Below are positions 9,501 through 15,973 of a stretch of DNA of 22,933 nt, piece by piece; position 1 is the stretch's first letter, and every line of letters starts with the position of its first letter. The translations under genes and the position numbers were made by a program. This DNA comes from a virus. Under the pieces are notes generated by a model. The model was not told the origin of the DNA, searched no databases, and saw only the letters and a program-made list of their open reading frames with translations. The stretch spans positions 1-22,933 of the IMG/VR virus record IMGVR_UViG_3300032073_000272, one strand, 5' to 3'.

Positions 9501-10411
9501 TTATCCCAATTTGCTTTCTTGGCCGTAGAAAACTCAATTTGTGGATTACTATTTCCCAATTGATAAATAGAGTGTTCATCTATAACACTAGTAGAAATTG
9601 TAGATAAAGTACTTTCCCAAACTCTATGCGAAGTAACAGTATATTTTGTATTATAATCTAATTGGTTTTTTTCTTGTAATCTATCATTGTAAAAATAAAA
9701 TGTAGGAGTGTTTACATTGCAAACCTTATCATACTTATCAGTAGTCGCTAAGGCATCACCTCTCAATCCATAAGACACCGCGACTAAATCAGTATCAACT
9801 TCGCCCGTTTTAGCCGCCCCTTTGTATATTTCAAATGTAGTTCCTTCGGGAATTTCACCATTGTATTTAGGGCTAAATTCTATACCATCACCGAACTCAT
9901 CAAATGAAACAATTCTTTTTATTTTAGCAAAATGCGCTCTAACATTGTCTTGACTAGACCCCGAACCATCTTCTTTATCAACAACATTATAGTTTAACAT
10001 AACAAAATAATCATAATTATCTATATCAATTCCTTTTCTATCAGCAGGGGTATTACTAAAATCATATGTAACCTTTATGTTAGTATTTCCATCAGGAAAT
10101 AATTTATCATATATTTTAATTTTAAACGAAGGAGTATTTTCTTTATTCGTTCCTGACATTATTGCAGTTTGTATCGTGCCTTCTTTTCTAGGTGCAGTTC
10201 TTATTTCAGTATGTATTATTGAACTTGAAGGTGCGGATGAAGATAAATAATTAGTTTCGTCTTCTAAACCTACTGTATATAATGTAGGATTTACTGAAAC
10301 ATTTTTGAATGCTTTTTCTTTAGCGTTAGAGCCATTTTTATCTGTATAAGTAGCAGTAACATCAGATTCACTCACACCCGTATTCAAAGGAAATAACATT
10401 CTTCCTGTCAT
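3599..10411 (-). CDS. giant baseplate/tail hub protein (2270 residues)
   Basis: A single uninterrupted frame and the largest gene here. Two regions look like the baseplate hub family (T4 gp27 / late control gpD-like). One is at residues about 630-745, with ITNRRGHDIRINYGDRVH and TISGRDEMARLLS. The other is at about 1870-2190, with FSIGGIIENEIENIANEVGL, FDAINLLASKKGLDFKI, KANKIIVIGDGVK and a late segment ending near TIAERLSEL. About 1100 residues of Ser/Asn/Thr-rich, beta-prone sequence separate them, and about 600 residues precede the first. Short modules of the form G-x-hydrophobic...yIG-x-v recur near residues 304-345, 1660-1714 and 1944-1984. The start is supported by GGTGAG five bases before the ATG. 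Downstream of the tape measure and upstream of the fibre, this is where phages encode the hub/tip that caps the tube and anchors fibres. The hub assignment is from motif resemblance and position. The inserted and N-terminal regions are unassigned and could be adhesive or enzymatic. Confidence 0.7.
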   Translation of the reverse strand: MTGRMLFPLNTGVSESDVTATYTDKNGSNAKEKAFKNVSVNPTLYTVGLEDETNYLSSSAPSSSIIHTEIRTAPRKEGTIQTAIMSGTNKENTPSFKIKIYDKLFPDGNTNIKVTYDFSNTPADRKGIDIDNYDYFVMLNYNVVDKEDGSGSSQDNVRAHFAKIKRIVSFDEFGDGIEFSPKYNGEIPEGTTFEIYKGAAKTGEVDTDLVAVSYGLRGDALATTDKYDKVCNVNTPTFYFYNDRLQEKNQLDYNTKYTVTSHRVWESTLSTISTSVIDEHSIYQLGNSNPQIEFSTAKKANWDKLTEGMSLFNSSGTYIGNVESLGDNLAAIESRVYHARLDFARIAIQESTDANLKIGQTIQNIVFKTEKKYDSTIQNMGRGILDAILVDNILVDDEDDNNFNPIFWHTAFPLMRRSTTDEYSSTGNVWDKSSNLKGVTTYINFKSASLKNDKVPTTLDTIVNNPKNKMSKMATVVSLDNSGTQHLKVKESSKMVVRNGLFSDNMKLKKIEHTVTSTAFETNVLNINNLTGEYDYNSVLTDGTIIEVEGYNYVVSSVSTRNYSTNTQKIYLDAIKTVDSNTFVKVVGGLSGSNSVKIVTNAECYIVPYSNNKLNVEFLADTKIRNDQNNRLTLEDKTIEIENTKLYNARISITNRRGHDIRINYGDRVHKYLTVLDVSKQYYQKTPISRMYYYNGSFTINQEIFNGNVEDIESKNENGMMTYTISGRDEMARLLSNTVNKNLNFSDDIVYSTLNPHLDDLNNYYTSSTTVNKGESNQILVNGSQTFTKYTLFFNSFFELIGEYNSHSVSNSITTITLKDNTYTNITSGSNVYYYNPLNEASRFISGVKAISTNILEEERTTDFSSVSEKGLIFNKGINYTYNAATNKFSYHNLSLSSNEGDFQNNDSFGFDIINPSKINKYRLNGGSTNTNIATTSSRYLLRIGKEKETSRTLTNKDILSSEMFHVVNINEVSDTKNVVQIAPNFPVVLGVQDRNTYDSRFLSVANDTPDDHNNLYFLNSNMPLGGFIHKLKKQFQHYYAPEHTIRYTDLQQFDNSTITPNDYVNGDPVYNDSNREFKIKGYTSGVMLFADGVRDLNTNKTTSLNENVDSQIGVAWYKRADNTINIDETVSTANIKKLVNNDWRARPYSFYATGDLFPFSKLRFNNLGFSDSNKIENFGVMFEGINGLSKTKTNHDYNGQTFSTKREDENYEISEISKSSLDNPTQIKRWGVIRLVEATFDWHFNSVDAESAYSLNASPRINIPIYRKWWNPSVGQTDYDDYDLYSQIGNKMDLLTKDNIAANNTVIPQLVLSRIYMTSPSFESPYFNFSLLSGNSNEYNPPNILLPLISNVSESNVSGTDYFINSAFHLERIAGATNDNNNNLTFQKYHISKVLSALCKPHLDNHTGQTINQRPYNIAWPSSDIYENCTAIFKDMTSSREGSDTTMEFTSSPLKSDSFTNLASTVAGRLSLDQHTSNIMNIKGSNYAGTSNNLSFIGTKTASYPFSYREGHTPTTDRKTNHHLADNAVYVDGSPLPYNSKNDGELYSAQMFIKPQFNITSDVAMGTEKTFIMNTSSTHHWLNFVPNLEGFYIVSSKLIDNQSLPNNTTRHKIGGAGSTVGNTHYIILEDSSSLPATGTGSILGTSFTWSANNTSTNTLTINIPLVLPIGTEVLMLGDVTEKGTPVYIGKILTHEVDETGTYDTHKLTFDKSIDISEHGNYFRLMRISDTVFEDTPNYFEINVMQDKGLQYNKIISNFLTGDTSIKNQYSEGIYSMYMLLNIDEDITGNNYLDRRDLSTISSSLFTNGDEMKCYITDGLNSQSKSLSVSYVGTGTGQKLRFDYNGTLNGDGCVSFGEILDINVPRKLSFKPSKCYIGTTFSIGGIIENEIENIANEVGLDFDYEKSFRNYTSNVVDAEIVNNVLVSKITHNANNQNVVTSSVLTTVDSPINVVAGDVLYTQKGYLIGEVTSVSSTTITFNNMIFDPLPFDEIIKRERKTHVSNINFNDTNAFDAINLLASKKGLDFKITNNELVAKDIEDTHGLRRYSISYKTGHNLISVESNKSLFDKANKIIVIGDGVKAESEIPIDDRNSRNRTIRHVDSSIKTILDAKIKSQQLLQIHNADIRKIKLKIQKEGLELMEAGDILILDFPNHNIPKNEYQVFEIENILDGISSITVGTFNKTIAERLSELTNKQTSNSSVLFGKNSIQSVVGKTVFDSFLVKNGTIEYKIVSSTGNLGFSNPLGFTTILGFGAGSTTLKTYKSEKDV

Positions 10412-11509
10412 TTACTCACCAAACGTATAATAAAATAAAATGTTACTGTAACTAGGTGTTAAAGTATTGATTGTTAAACTCGGTTCTTTCCCTTTGTGCA
10501 TTGAGATTTCAAAAAGTTCTCCCATAAATTGTTCACTAGTAAGAGTTCCTTTACCTATTCTAGATTCGCCATTATTTGTAGTTGAATCAAACTCAAAGGT
10601 AGGAACTGTAAGAGTTTGAGTTTTGATAGATTGATTATTAACATACAATTCTATTTGCCCGTTCTTTCTATACGAACAAGAAACTTTGTAAACTTCTTCC
10701 AAATACAATGCTTCTCTAGGCTGAGAAATATAAATTAAACCTCCCGATAAGTAGGAAGAAATGCTAAGTGTAGTATTTGTGCCGCTTTTACTAATCACTT
10801 TTCCTAAACTAACTCCACTACTACTAAATATTTCAGTTCCTCCACTATTATGTGCGCCTAATTTAGCCATTTTATCAGAAGCACTACTACCAAAAGTTAG
10901 CGTAGCACCCGCGCCTCCACTTCCATTTGAAATAGTAGCATCGGAAGCCAGTTCTGTAAGACTAGTATTGTTTTTTTGATAATAACCGTTTTCATCATAA
11001 TAACCATGTAAGGTATTTACAGAAGTTATAATAGGATTATCGCTAGAAATAGTAGTAGTTAAACCGGAAGTATTTGTAAAATCAACACACAGTTTATATT
11101 CAGCAGGTTGATTATAATTAGTAGTTGTAGTATTCTGTAAATAAAACTTAAAATTGTTATTATAAAATAACATCATTTTGTGAGATAACCTACTTGTTAC
11201 ATGATTTGTGTAATCCCCTGTTCCAAAATATCTAGAACTTTGGTAATCATCAAAAGTAGAAGAATAAGAATCTCTAGGACTAGGAGGTGTTCTCGTAGAA
11301 GTTTTTGTATCTACATCAGCAGAACCATGTCCGTTTCCATTAACGTCATATGGCGTTATAATTGCTTCAATGGTAAAGTTATCAGTATGATTCCAAAAGT
11401 TGCCTTTAGAAGCGGCTGTACCTACTGTATCGGCATCTAATTTTAAATAGCCATCACACATAACAGGAAAGACTAATGCTTTAGAATCTCCAATATATAC
11501 GTTAGCCAT
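10412..11509 (-). CDS. LamG/concanavalin-like jelly-roll tail protein
   Basis: 365 residues. The first half has the opening strands of a LamG-like fold (DGYLKLDAD, NFTIEAIITPYD, HKMMLFYNNNFKFYLQ). The second half has the characteristic end (YKVSCSYRKNGQIELYVNNQ, then ESRIGKGTL, then FMGELFEISMHKGK). Between them, at about 205-262, is an inserted Gly/Ser-rich segment with the pattern IFSSSGVSLGKVIS, resembling short modules in the neighbouring hub protein. LamG-like folds in virions usually bind carbohydrate or mediate protein contacts, so a role in cell-surface binding is plausible. A near-perfect GAGGTGA lies six bases before the ATG. The stop abuts the start of the hub gene (3599-10411). 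No signal peptide is seen. The fold is fairly sure, the ligand unknown. Confidence 0.7.
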   Translation of the reverse strand: MANVYIGDSKALVFPVMCDGYLKLDADTVGTAASKGNFWNHTDNFTIEAIITPYDVNGNGHGSADVDTKTSTRTPPSPRDSYSSTFDDYQSSRYFGTGDYTNHVTSRLSHKMMLFYNNNFKFYLQNTTTTNYNQPAEYKLCVDFTNTSGLTTTISSDNPIITSVNTLHGYYDENGYYQKNNTSLTELASDATISNGSGGAGATLTFGSSASDKMAKLGAHNSGGTEIFSSSGVSLGKVISKSGTNTTLSISSYLSGGLIYISQPREALYLEEVYKVSCSYRKNGQIELYVNNQSIKTQTLTVPTFEFDSTTNNGESRIGKGTLTSEQFMGELFEISMHKGKEPSLTINTLTPSYSNILFYYTFGE

Positions 11510-11520
11510 TTTTCTTCACC

Positions 11521-12258
11521 TCAATCAAAGAAATTGTCGCCTATCACTTTTGCTTCTTCAAAGTCTAATTGATATCCAATCGTAGGAAACTCACTAGCAA
11601 TAATATTAGTAGTAAAGGAACGCATAAATCCTTCAACACCAATATGATTATTATTTAATGATATATTATCAAAAATGTTAGATTGACTACTCATAGTATT
11701 GCCTGTACCAAATGTGAAGGAATTATCAAATGCTCGATTTTTCCAAGAAAAAGGAATTAAGGGTACTTTGTCTATACTTAGAACTCTCATTTCTGCGGCT
11801 GTAACTGTATTTCCGTCTTTATCCTTTGTTCTTTGGTCGAAAGCATTGTTTACTTTACTAGGATAAAAGAATAATATTTTACTTATATTTTGGTCGTCCT
11901 GTAAAGAACTAGAATCAGCGTAAGAATGTATTAGTTGCATTAGTTCAAATGATGTCATAACAACATCTCTTTCATTATCCGAACCTTGTTCTGATTGTTT
12001 GATAATATTTTGTTCGGTTAATCTGCCCGTTATATTAATTGTCTTACTAGCGAGACCCATATCAAAAGCAAGATTTAGTGATTCTCCCGTTATCGCCCCT
12101 GCTAATGGAACAGGAACGTTAGGTACACTTTTACCTGTTGAAATATTTACAGTTTCAACGTGTAATGGTATTCTATTTTTAATAGCACTACCCGAACCTA
12201 TATCATTTCTTCTAGATAATTCTAACATTACCATATTATTCGGATTTAAAACACTCAA
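11521..12258 (-). CDS. tail protein after the tape measure, possible distal tail/baseplate component
   Basis: 245 residues from a TTG start that overlaps the tape measure stop (TTGA), with GGAGTGAG about seven bases upstream. The next in-frame ATG is eight codons later and has no clear ribosome site, so TTG is preferred. No membrane segment or catalytic motif is visible. Residues about 60-85 contain NLAFDMGLASKTINITGRLT. The C-terminal part has aromatic-rich beta-like segments (VPLIPFSWKNRAFDNSF, VEGFMRSF, YQLDFEEAKVIGDNFFD). In siphovirus tail blocks the gene directly after the tape measure normally encodes the distal tail protein or a baseplate hub partner, so that is the likeliest role. 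I do not recognise the family from sequence alone, and the role rests on position. Confidence 0.55.
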   Translation of the reverse strand: MSVLNPNNMVMLELSRRNDIGSGSAIKNRIPLHVETVNISTGKSVPNVPVPLAGAITGESLNLAFDMGLASKTINITGRLTEQNIIKQSEQGSDNERDVVMTSFELMQLIHSYADSSSLQDDQNISKILFFYPSKVNNAFDQRTKDKDGNTVTAAEMRVLSIDKVPLIPFSWKNRAFDNSFTFGTGNTMSSQSNIFDNISLNNNHIGVEGFMRSFTTNIIASEFPTIGYQLDFEEAKVIGDNFFD

Positions 12259-13769
12259 AAGAAACTCACTCCATTATTTGACCTCATCATTTTAAGTTTA
12301 ATTTCCTTACCTATTTTATTTGCTATGTCTCTTATTTCTGCATCCGATGCACCAACTCGACCACTAACATGAATGTGTATTGTATTGCCTCCCGAACTTC
12401 CCATTCTTTGACTATCTGCATTAGAATGAACTCTAGAACCTCTAGGTAAGGATACTAATTCCGGCCCTTTTTCTCCTACTAACTGCATATTAGAATTTAC
12501 TATTCCTCCTGTTGAAAGCCCCACCATCTTCTTCACAACTGCGGCCACTACACCCGCAATAGCGGCGATTATTAAAACAGGTAAACTGATAAGTGTGCTA
12601 CCTAATAATGCCATTATTCCCACAACTACCGCAACTAATTGCACTACATCTAATACCATTGTAGCAAAGCCCTTCAAACTTAAAAACCCATCTTTTAATC
12701 TTTCCCAAATTAACTTTAATGTCCCTCCTATTACTACGGTTATGGCAGTTCCTATTGCCGTTAAAGCAAGTAATACTACACCACCAAAAACCTGTAATAA
12801 TCCCCATAATAATAAAATTATATCTCCATTTTCTAAAGCATATTTAATATCCGCAATACCATTAGAAATAATTCCCATAGTATATGCTATAATAGTCATA
12901 GCGACTTCAAATATTTCTCCTAACCACTCCATAGTTGTCGCGAATGGTTCTTTGAAACCTTCAAATACATTTTTTAATAATACTAAACCTACTAATATTG
13001 CCGCTAAACCTAACATGAACTTAGCAAAAAACACCAATCCTGTTTTTATAAACTTACCAAAATTAAGCCATGTTTGTATTTTAAATACTTTTTTAATTTG
13101 ACCCACATATTCACTCGCAATTAATTGTTTTTGCAATAATTTAACTCTAATATTATCAAACCTACTACCTGTTGTTCCGATAGAACTACCTGCCGCTTGT
13201 CTTTCTCTTAATTCATCTTGTAGTCGTCTTTTTCTGTTTGTTCTTTTGTCAATTGCTTTTTGTTCTGTTGTTGTTTGTTGATGTAATTCCCTAAAAATTT
13301 CTTTTACTGCCTGTATCATTTCTATTTCATCTTCAATAGTTTGAATACCATCCTTACCAAAAAGAGAAAATTCTGTTCCCTTAAACTCTGAAAGGTTTTC
13401 TTCTAGTAAAAATATTAAATTCGATATATTATCTACATCTTTTAGTGCATCTTTATCAAATATTCCTTTAATTGGTTCTAATCTTTGCGAGGCTTCCATT
13501 GCTTCTGTTGCACCTTTTACCGCAAGTTGAAGTTGTTTCATTGATGGCACAGTTTTTTTTGTTATCTCGTTAGCCACATGAATAATTCCTCTTAATGTAT
13601 TTTGTAACTCCCAAAATGCACCTGTTCCTGAAGTAAATCTACTTAGTATAGTCCAGTATGAACTATATCTTAGTTTCTTTGTTACGTCATAAAGTTTAGT
13701 TGTATCAGAAGTTATTTTTCTTGTTGCATCTGCAAAACTCAACATATCTTTGGTAGCATTATCAACCAT
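12255..13769 (-). CDS. tail tape measure protein
   Basis: 504 residues. The N-terminal half is helical and charged, with Gln/Arg/Glu-rich segments at about 150-195. Strongly hydrophobic stretches lie at about 242-270, 288-305, 317-350 and 367-415. The C-terminus has the hallmark of many tape measure proteins: GGIV...QLVGEKGPELVSLPRGSRV at about 420-447, then Ser/Gly linkers, TIHIHVSGRVGASDAEIRDI and a basic helix. Tape measure proteins span the tail lumen and set tail length; at about 1.5 angstrom per residue this predicts a tail near 75 nm, short for a siphovirus. The hydrophobic helices are the kind that may insert in the host membrane at infection. AAGTGAT precedes the ATG, and the gene follows the chaperone frameshift product by four bases. 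Confidence 0.85.
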   Translation of the reverse strand: MVDNATKDMLSFADATRKITSDTTKLYDVTKKLRYSSYWTILSRFTSGTGAFWELQNTLRGIIHVANEITKKTVPSMKQLQLAVKGATEAMEASQRLEPIKGIFDKDALKDVDNISNLIFLLEENLSEFKGTEFSLFGKDGIQTIEDEIEMIQAVKEIFRELHQQTTTEQKAIDKRTNRKRRLQDELRERQAAGSSIGTTGSRFDNIRVKLLQKQLIASEYVGQIKKVFKIQTWLNFGKFIKTGLVFFAKFMLGLAAILVGLVLLKNVFEGFKEPFATTMEWLGEIFEVAMTIIAYTMGIISNGIADIKYALENGDIILLLWGLLQVFGGVVLLALTAIGTAITVVIGGTLKLIWERLKDGFLSLKGFATMVLDVVQLVAVVVGIMALLGSTLISLPVLIIAAIAGVVAAVVKKMVGLSTGGIVNSNMQLVGEKGPELVSLPRGSRVHSNADSQRMGSSGGNTIHIHVSGRVGASDAEIRDIANKIGKEIKLKMMRSNNGVSFF

Positions 13770-13773
13770 ATTA

Positions 13774-14345
13774 TCACTTCTTATTCATTTTATCCATTTC
13801 TTCTGACTCTATCTTTTTAAATTCACCATGAACTTCTAGCATTTGTTTTATGAGAATAGCGGGGGTATTGTAAGCCTCTAAAGGACTAGTTCCGAAAGTG
13901 GTTGAATATGTATATATCATTATCCGTGATGCAATATGCGGCGGCACATTACCGCCTTTTAATGCTCTACGAACTAACTTTCGTTTCCCGTATCATCCCC
14001 CATCATATCGGTGAAAGGATTAGGGAGAATTTCTTTAAGTTGTGCGCCAACATAAGGGCTAAGTCGTAGTAAATCAACAGACGTTAAAACGGGGTCTGTT
14101 TTTTCAACAAAGTTTTCAACCATAAATCTATACATTTTATTCAAATCTAAATCAAAAGATTTAGACTGCGAATCAATGTTCATTACACTTGACAACGCTT
14201 GTTCTACCTGTAACCAAGTTGGTTCTTTAATCCAAACTTGTAGGTATTCATCACTATCAGGGGCTACCCTTATGTGATGGCATTCTGTATTTACTGCGGC
14301 AAATAGCCGACTCTTATCTGTTATTGCTTTCTTTTCTTCTACCAT
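13774..14345 (-). CDS. tail assembly chaperone, -1 frameshift fusion (GT-like) form
   Basis: Predicted fusion of 190 residues: 121 codons in frame 0 up to the AAC of the slippery heptamer, then 69 residues in the -1 frame to TGA at 13776-13774. The -1 frame is closed upstream by stops and is open only from about 13995, so it cannot be a long independent gene. The T-like part starts RKLVRRALKGGNVPPH, contains YSTTFGTSPLEAYNTPAILI and ends in a charged helix (EFKKIESEEMDKMNKK). In lambda and most long-tailed phages the T-like extension recruits tail tube subunits while the G part binds the tape measure. A separately initiated T product (for example from ATG at 13920) cannot be excluded, but no good ribosome site precedes it. 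Confidence 0.75.
13940..13956 (-). promoter_or_regulatory. GC-rich hairpin downstream of the slippery site
   Basis: GGCGG and CCGCC form five G-C pairs, extendable by a T-G and an A-T pair over a three-base loop. In this AT-rich window such a stem stands out. It starts 26 bases after the heptamer, further than the usual 5-9 bases for a frameshift stimulator, so a stimulating role is uncertain. The same bases also encode KGGNVPPH of the T-like frame. Confidence 0.35.
13974..14345 (-). CDS. tail assembly chaperone, short (G-like) form
   Basis: 123 residues, in the place of lambda gpG: after the tail tube gene and before the tape measure. The acidic, mainly helical sequence (WLQVEQALSSVMNID, MYRFMVENFVEKTD, LRLSPYVGAQLKEIL) suits a chaperone that coats the tape measure during assembly and is not kept in the virion. 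AGGTGG lies upstream of the ATG. The in-frame stop is TAG at 13976-13974. Seven bases before that stop is a GGGAAAC heptamer, with an open -1 frame running on to 13774. So this is the non-shifted product and the longer fusion at 13774-14345 is the other. The assignment rests on synteny and the slippery site, not on clear sequence similarity. Confidence 0.8.
   Translation of the reverse strand: MVEEKKAITDKSRLFAAVNTECHHIRVAPDSDEYLQVWIKEPTWLQVEQALSSVMNIDSQSKSFDLDLNKMYRFMVENFVEKTDPVLTSVDLLRLSPYVGAQLKEILPNPFTDMMGDDTGNES
13983..13989 (-). promoter_or_regulatory. programmed -1 ribosomal frameshift site, GGGAAAC
   Basis: Read on the minus strand in the chaperone frame, this is G GGA AAC, an exact X XXY YYZ slippery heptamer, nearly the same as the GGGAAAG used by lambda for G/GT. 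It lies in the short window between the last -1 frame stop and the frame 0 stop, where a productive slip must occur. Confidence 0.8.
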
Positions 14346-14432
14346 GTTTTTCCACCTAACTATATACTAACAAACAAACGATGTTAGTGGAATGTGATAT
14401 TGAACTATTATCTAATTTAATAGTCCTCCGTA
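14346..14432 (-). other. largest intergenic gap, between tail tube and chaperone genes
   Basis: 87 bases without a gene. It contains a short inverted repeat (ACTAACA/TGTTAGT, 14366-14388) and, next to the chaperone start, the ribosome site AGGTGG. There is a GGAGGA close after the tail tube stop, but no start codon follows it usefully. I see no convincing promoter. Confidence 0.6.
14366..14388 (-). terminator. weak stem-loop after the tail tube gene
   Basis: Seven base pairs (ACTAACA with TGTTAGT) enclose a nine-base loop. There is no clear run of T after it on the minus strand, so it is not a standard intrinsic terminator. It could trim or attenuate message between a highly expressed tube gene and the chaperone gene, or be chance in AT-rich DNA. 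Confidence 0.25.
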
Positions 14433-15962
14433 TTAATGCATTAAAGCCCATTTACCTTTATATTGTGCATTTGATAATGTTCTTGCTGACGCTGTAAAGG
14501 ATGCTTCTATCGCACCTTTATCTTCGGGGAAAGGAATATCAACATTAGTTATTATAAAATCTGTTAATTTTAATTTAATAAACTCACCCGTTGCAGTATC
14601 CTTTGTAAAGTTTATTTCTATATCTCCACTAGATTCTGTGCTTCCTCTTAATTCATCCCACAATTTAGTATCTGTAATTAATACTGACATTTGAATTTCA
14701 TATGTTCTTTGTGCAGGTATATGTTCATTCATAACTTGCCTACTTGTATTTCCGATAAATCTCTGAGGGGTAATATTATTATTAATTGTAATAGAACCGG
14801 ATTTTACTCTTGCATAAGTTTCACTAAATACTTTTAACGAACCATCAGAAAACATAAATGGGTAATTATCAGAAGCAGTAGCACTAAAATTTTGTAAATC
14901 ACTAGGATTTAATTTTCCATTATGGGGAATGTAATCGTTGGAATTATCAGTAACAACATCGTATGCTCTCCTAGTAACTAAAGACAAATTAGTTTTCAGT
15001 TCTTCACCTTCTGTAAAGTTAAGAGACAAGGTATTAACTTGACACCCCGTAAATATTCGAGAATACATATTCTCATGTGGGGTCAAATTATCAACGGCTG
15101 TGCTTGCAGACACCCCCGCTTTTCTATATGATACATCTAACCCGAAAGAAGGTAGTGAAGCCCCGTTCGATTCATCGAAAGTATAGGTTAAAATATCAGA
15201 ACTAGCAATTTCATCATAAGTAGTTAAATTACTAAAAGTACCATCGGTAGTATCATTTGTAGTTAAAGGTGGATATTCAATACCGCCCGCTATAACTCTT
15301 GAAATTCCAACCCCTCCACTTTTGTAAATGAATTTGTTTGTTGTATTTACATCCCAATCATCAGAAGAACCATTACTGTTCGATAATGAAGATACTTTTC
15401 CTAAAGCATAATACAACCAAGAACCATTATTCATTGATAGGTCTAAAGAACCTCCACTAACGGTTTCTGCTCCTTTGTATTGTAAAGCAAGATTTCTTGT
15501 ATTGCCTCCCATTAATGGTAATTGTGTAGTTTGAACATCCACACTAGGCGGAGTAAAACTATTAACTAACCCTAACCAATTATCAGAAAGTAATTTTTCA
15601 TTAGTAGTTGAAGGAGCAATAACAGGCGCACCGAATGCTAATAATTTAACATCCACATTTTCAGCCCCCGCACTTGTCATTACCGAAACATCAGAATCAA
15701 AAGTAAAACTACTTGCAGTATTAGAAGTAACTGTAACATAAAAAACAGTATCAGTAGTTTCATTAATTACTTTTGCTCTGCAACCAACATATAGGTCTTT
15801 TAAAAATTTATATTTTGCTTGTTCCGAACTGTCTAATACTACAATGTTTAGATTAGTATTCCCACTAGCCCAAGTTACATTCATACTATCAAAAAACATA
15901 TCCATTTCAGGCACTAACGTAGCCATTGTCCCTGCGCCTACAAATACTTCATTACTTACCAT
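14433..15962 (-). CDS. major tail (tube) protein candidate
   Basis: 509 residues, beta-rich, with no membrane segment. It begins MVSNEVFVGAGTMATLVPEM and has tube-like features: repeated beta segments, YKGAETVSGGSLDLSMNNGSW in the first third, and a C-terminal half with VNTLSLNFTEGEELKTNLS, RVKSGSITINNNITPQRFIG, YEIQMSVLITDTKLWDEL and a final strand (AIEASFTASARTL). It lies after the candidate tail terminator and immediately before the frameshifted chaperone, the canonical position of the tube gene in siphoviruses. AGGGTGAT lies six bases before the ATG. It is two to three times longer than typical lambdoid tube proteins. The excess includes an N-terminal insert at about 55-110 (KDLYVGCRAKVINETTDT and following), probably exposed decoration. 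Synteny carries most of the weight. Confidence 0.7.
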   Translation of the reverse strand: MVSNEVFVGAGTMATLVPEMDMFFDSMNVTWASGNTNLNIVVLDSSEQAKYKFLKDLYVGCRAKVINETTDTVFYVTVTSNTASSFTFDSDVSVMTSAGAENVDVKLLAFGAPVIAPSTTNEKLLSDNWLGLVNSFTPPSVDVQTTQLPLMGGNTRNLALQYKGAETVSGGSLDLSMNNGSWLYYALGKVSSLSNSNGSSDDWDVNTTNKFIYKSGGVGISRVIAGGIEYPPLTTNDTTDGTFSNLTTYDEIASSDILTYTFDESNGASLPSFGLDVSYRKAGVSASTAVDNLTPHENMYSRIFTGCQVNTLSLNFTEGEELKTNLSLVTRRAYDVVTDNSNDYIPHNGKLNPSDLQNFSATASDNYPFMFSDGSLKVFSETYARVKSGSITINNNITPQRFIGNTSRQVMNEHIPAQRTYEIQMSVLITDTKLWDELRGSTESSGDIEINFTKDTATGEFIKLKLTDFIITNVDIPFPEDKGAIEASFTASARTLSNAQYKGKWALMH

Positions 15963-15973
15963 TTTTAATCACC

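Noticed and set aside
12595-13101. Plus-strand frame of 168 codons
   Set aside because: Antisense of the hydrophobic part of the tape measure gene; no upstream signal and no neighbours on that strand.
14360-14366. TATATAG as an archaeal TATA box before the chaperone gene
   Set aside because: It lies only about 15 bases before the ATG, so a start site some 25 bases downstream would fall inside the gene; there is no other promoter element.
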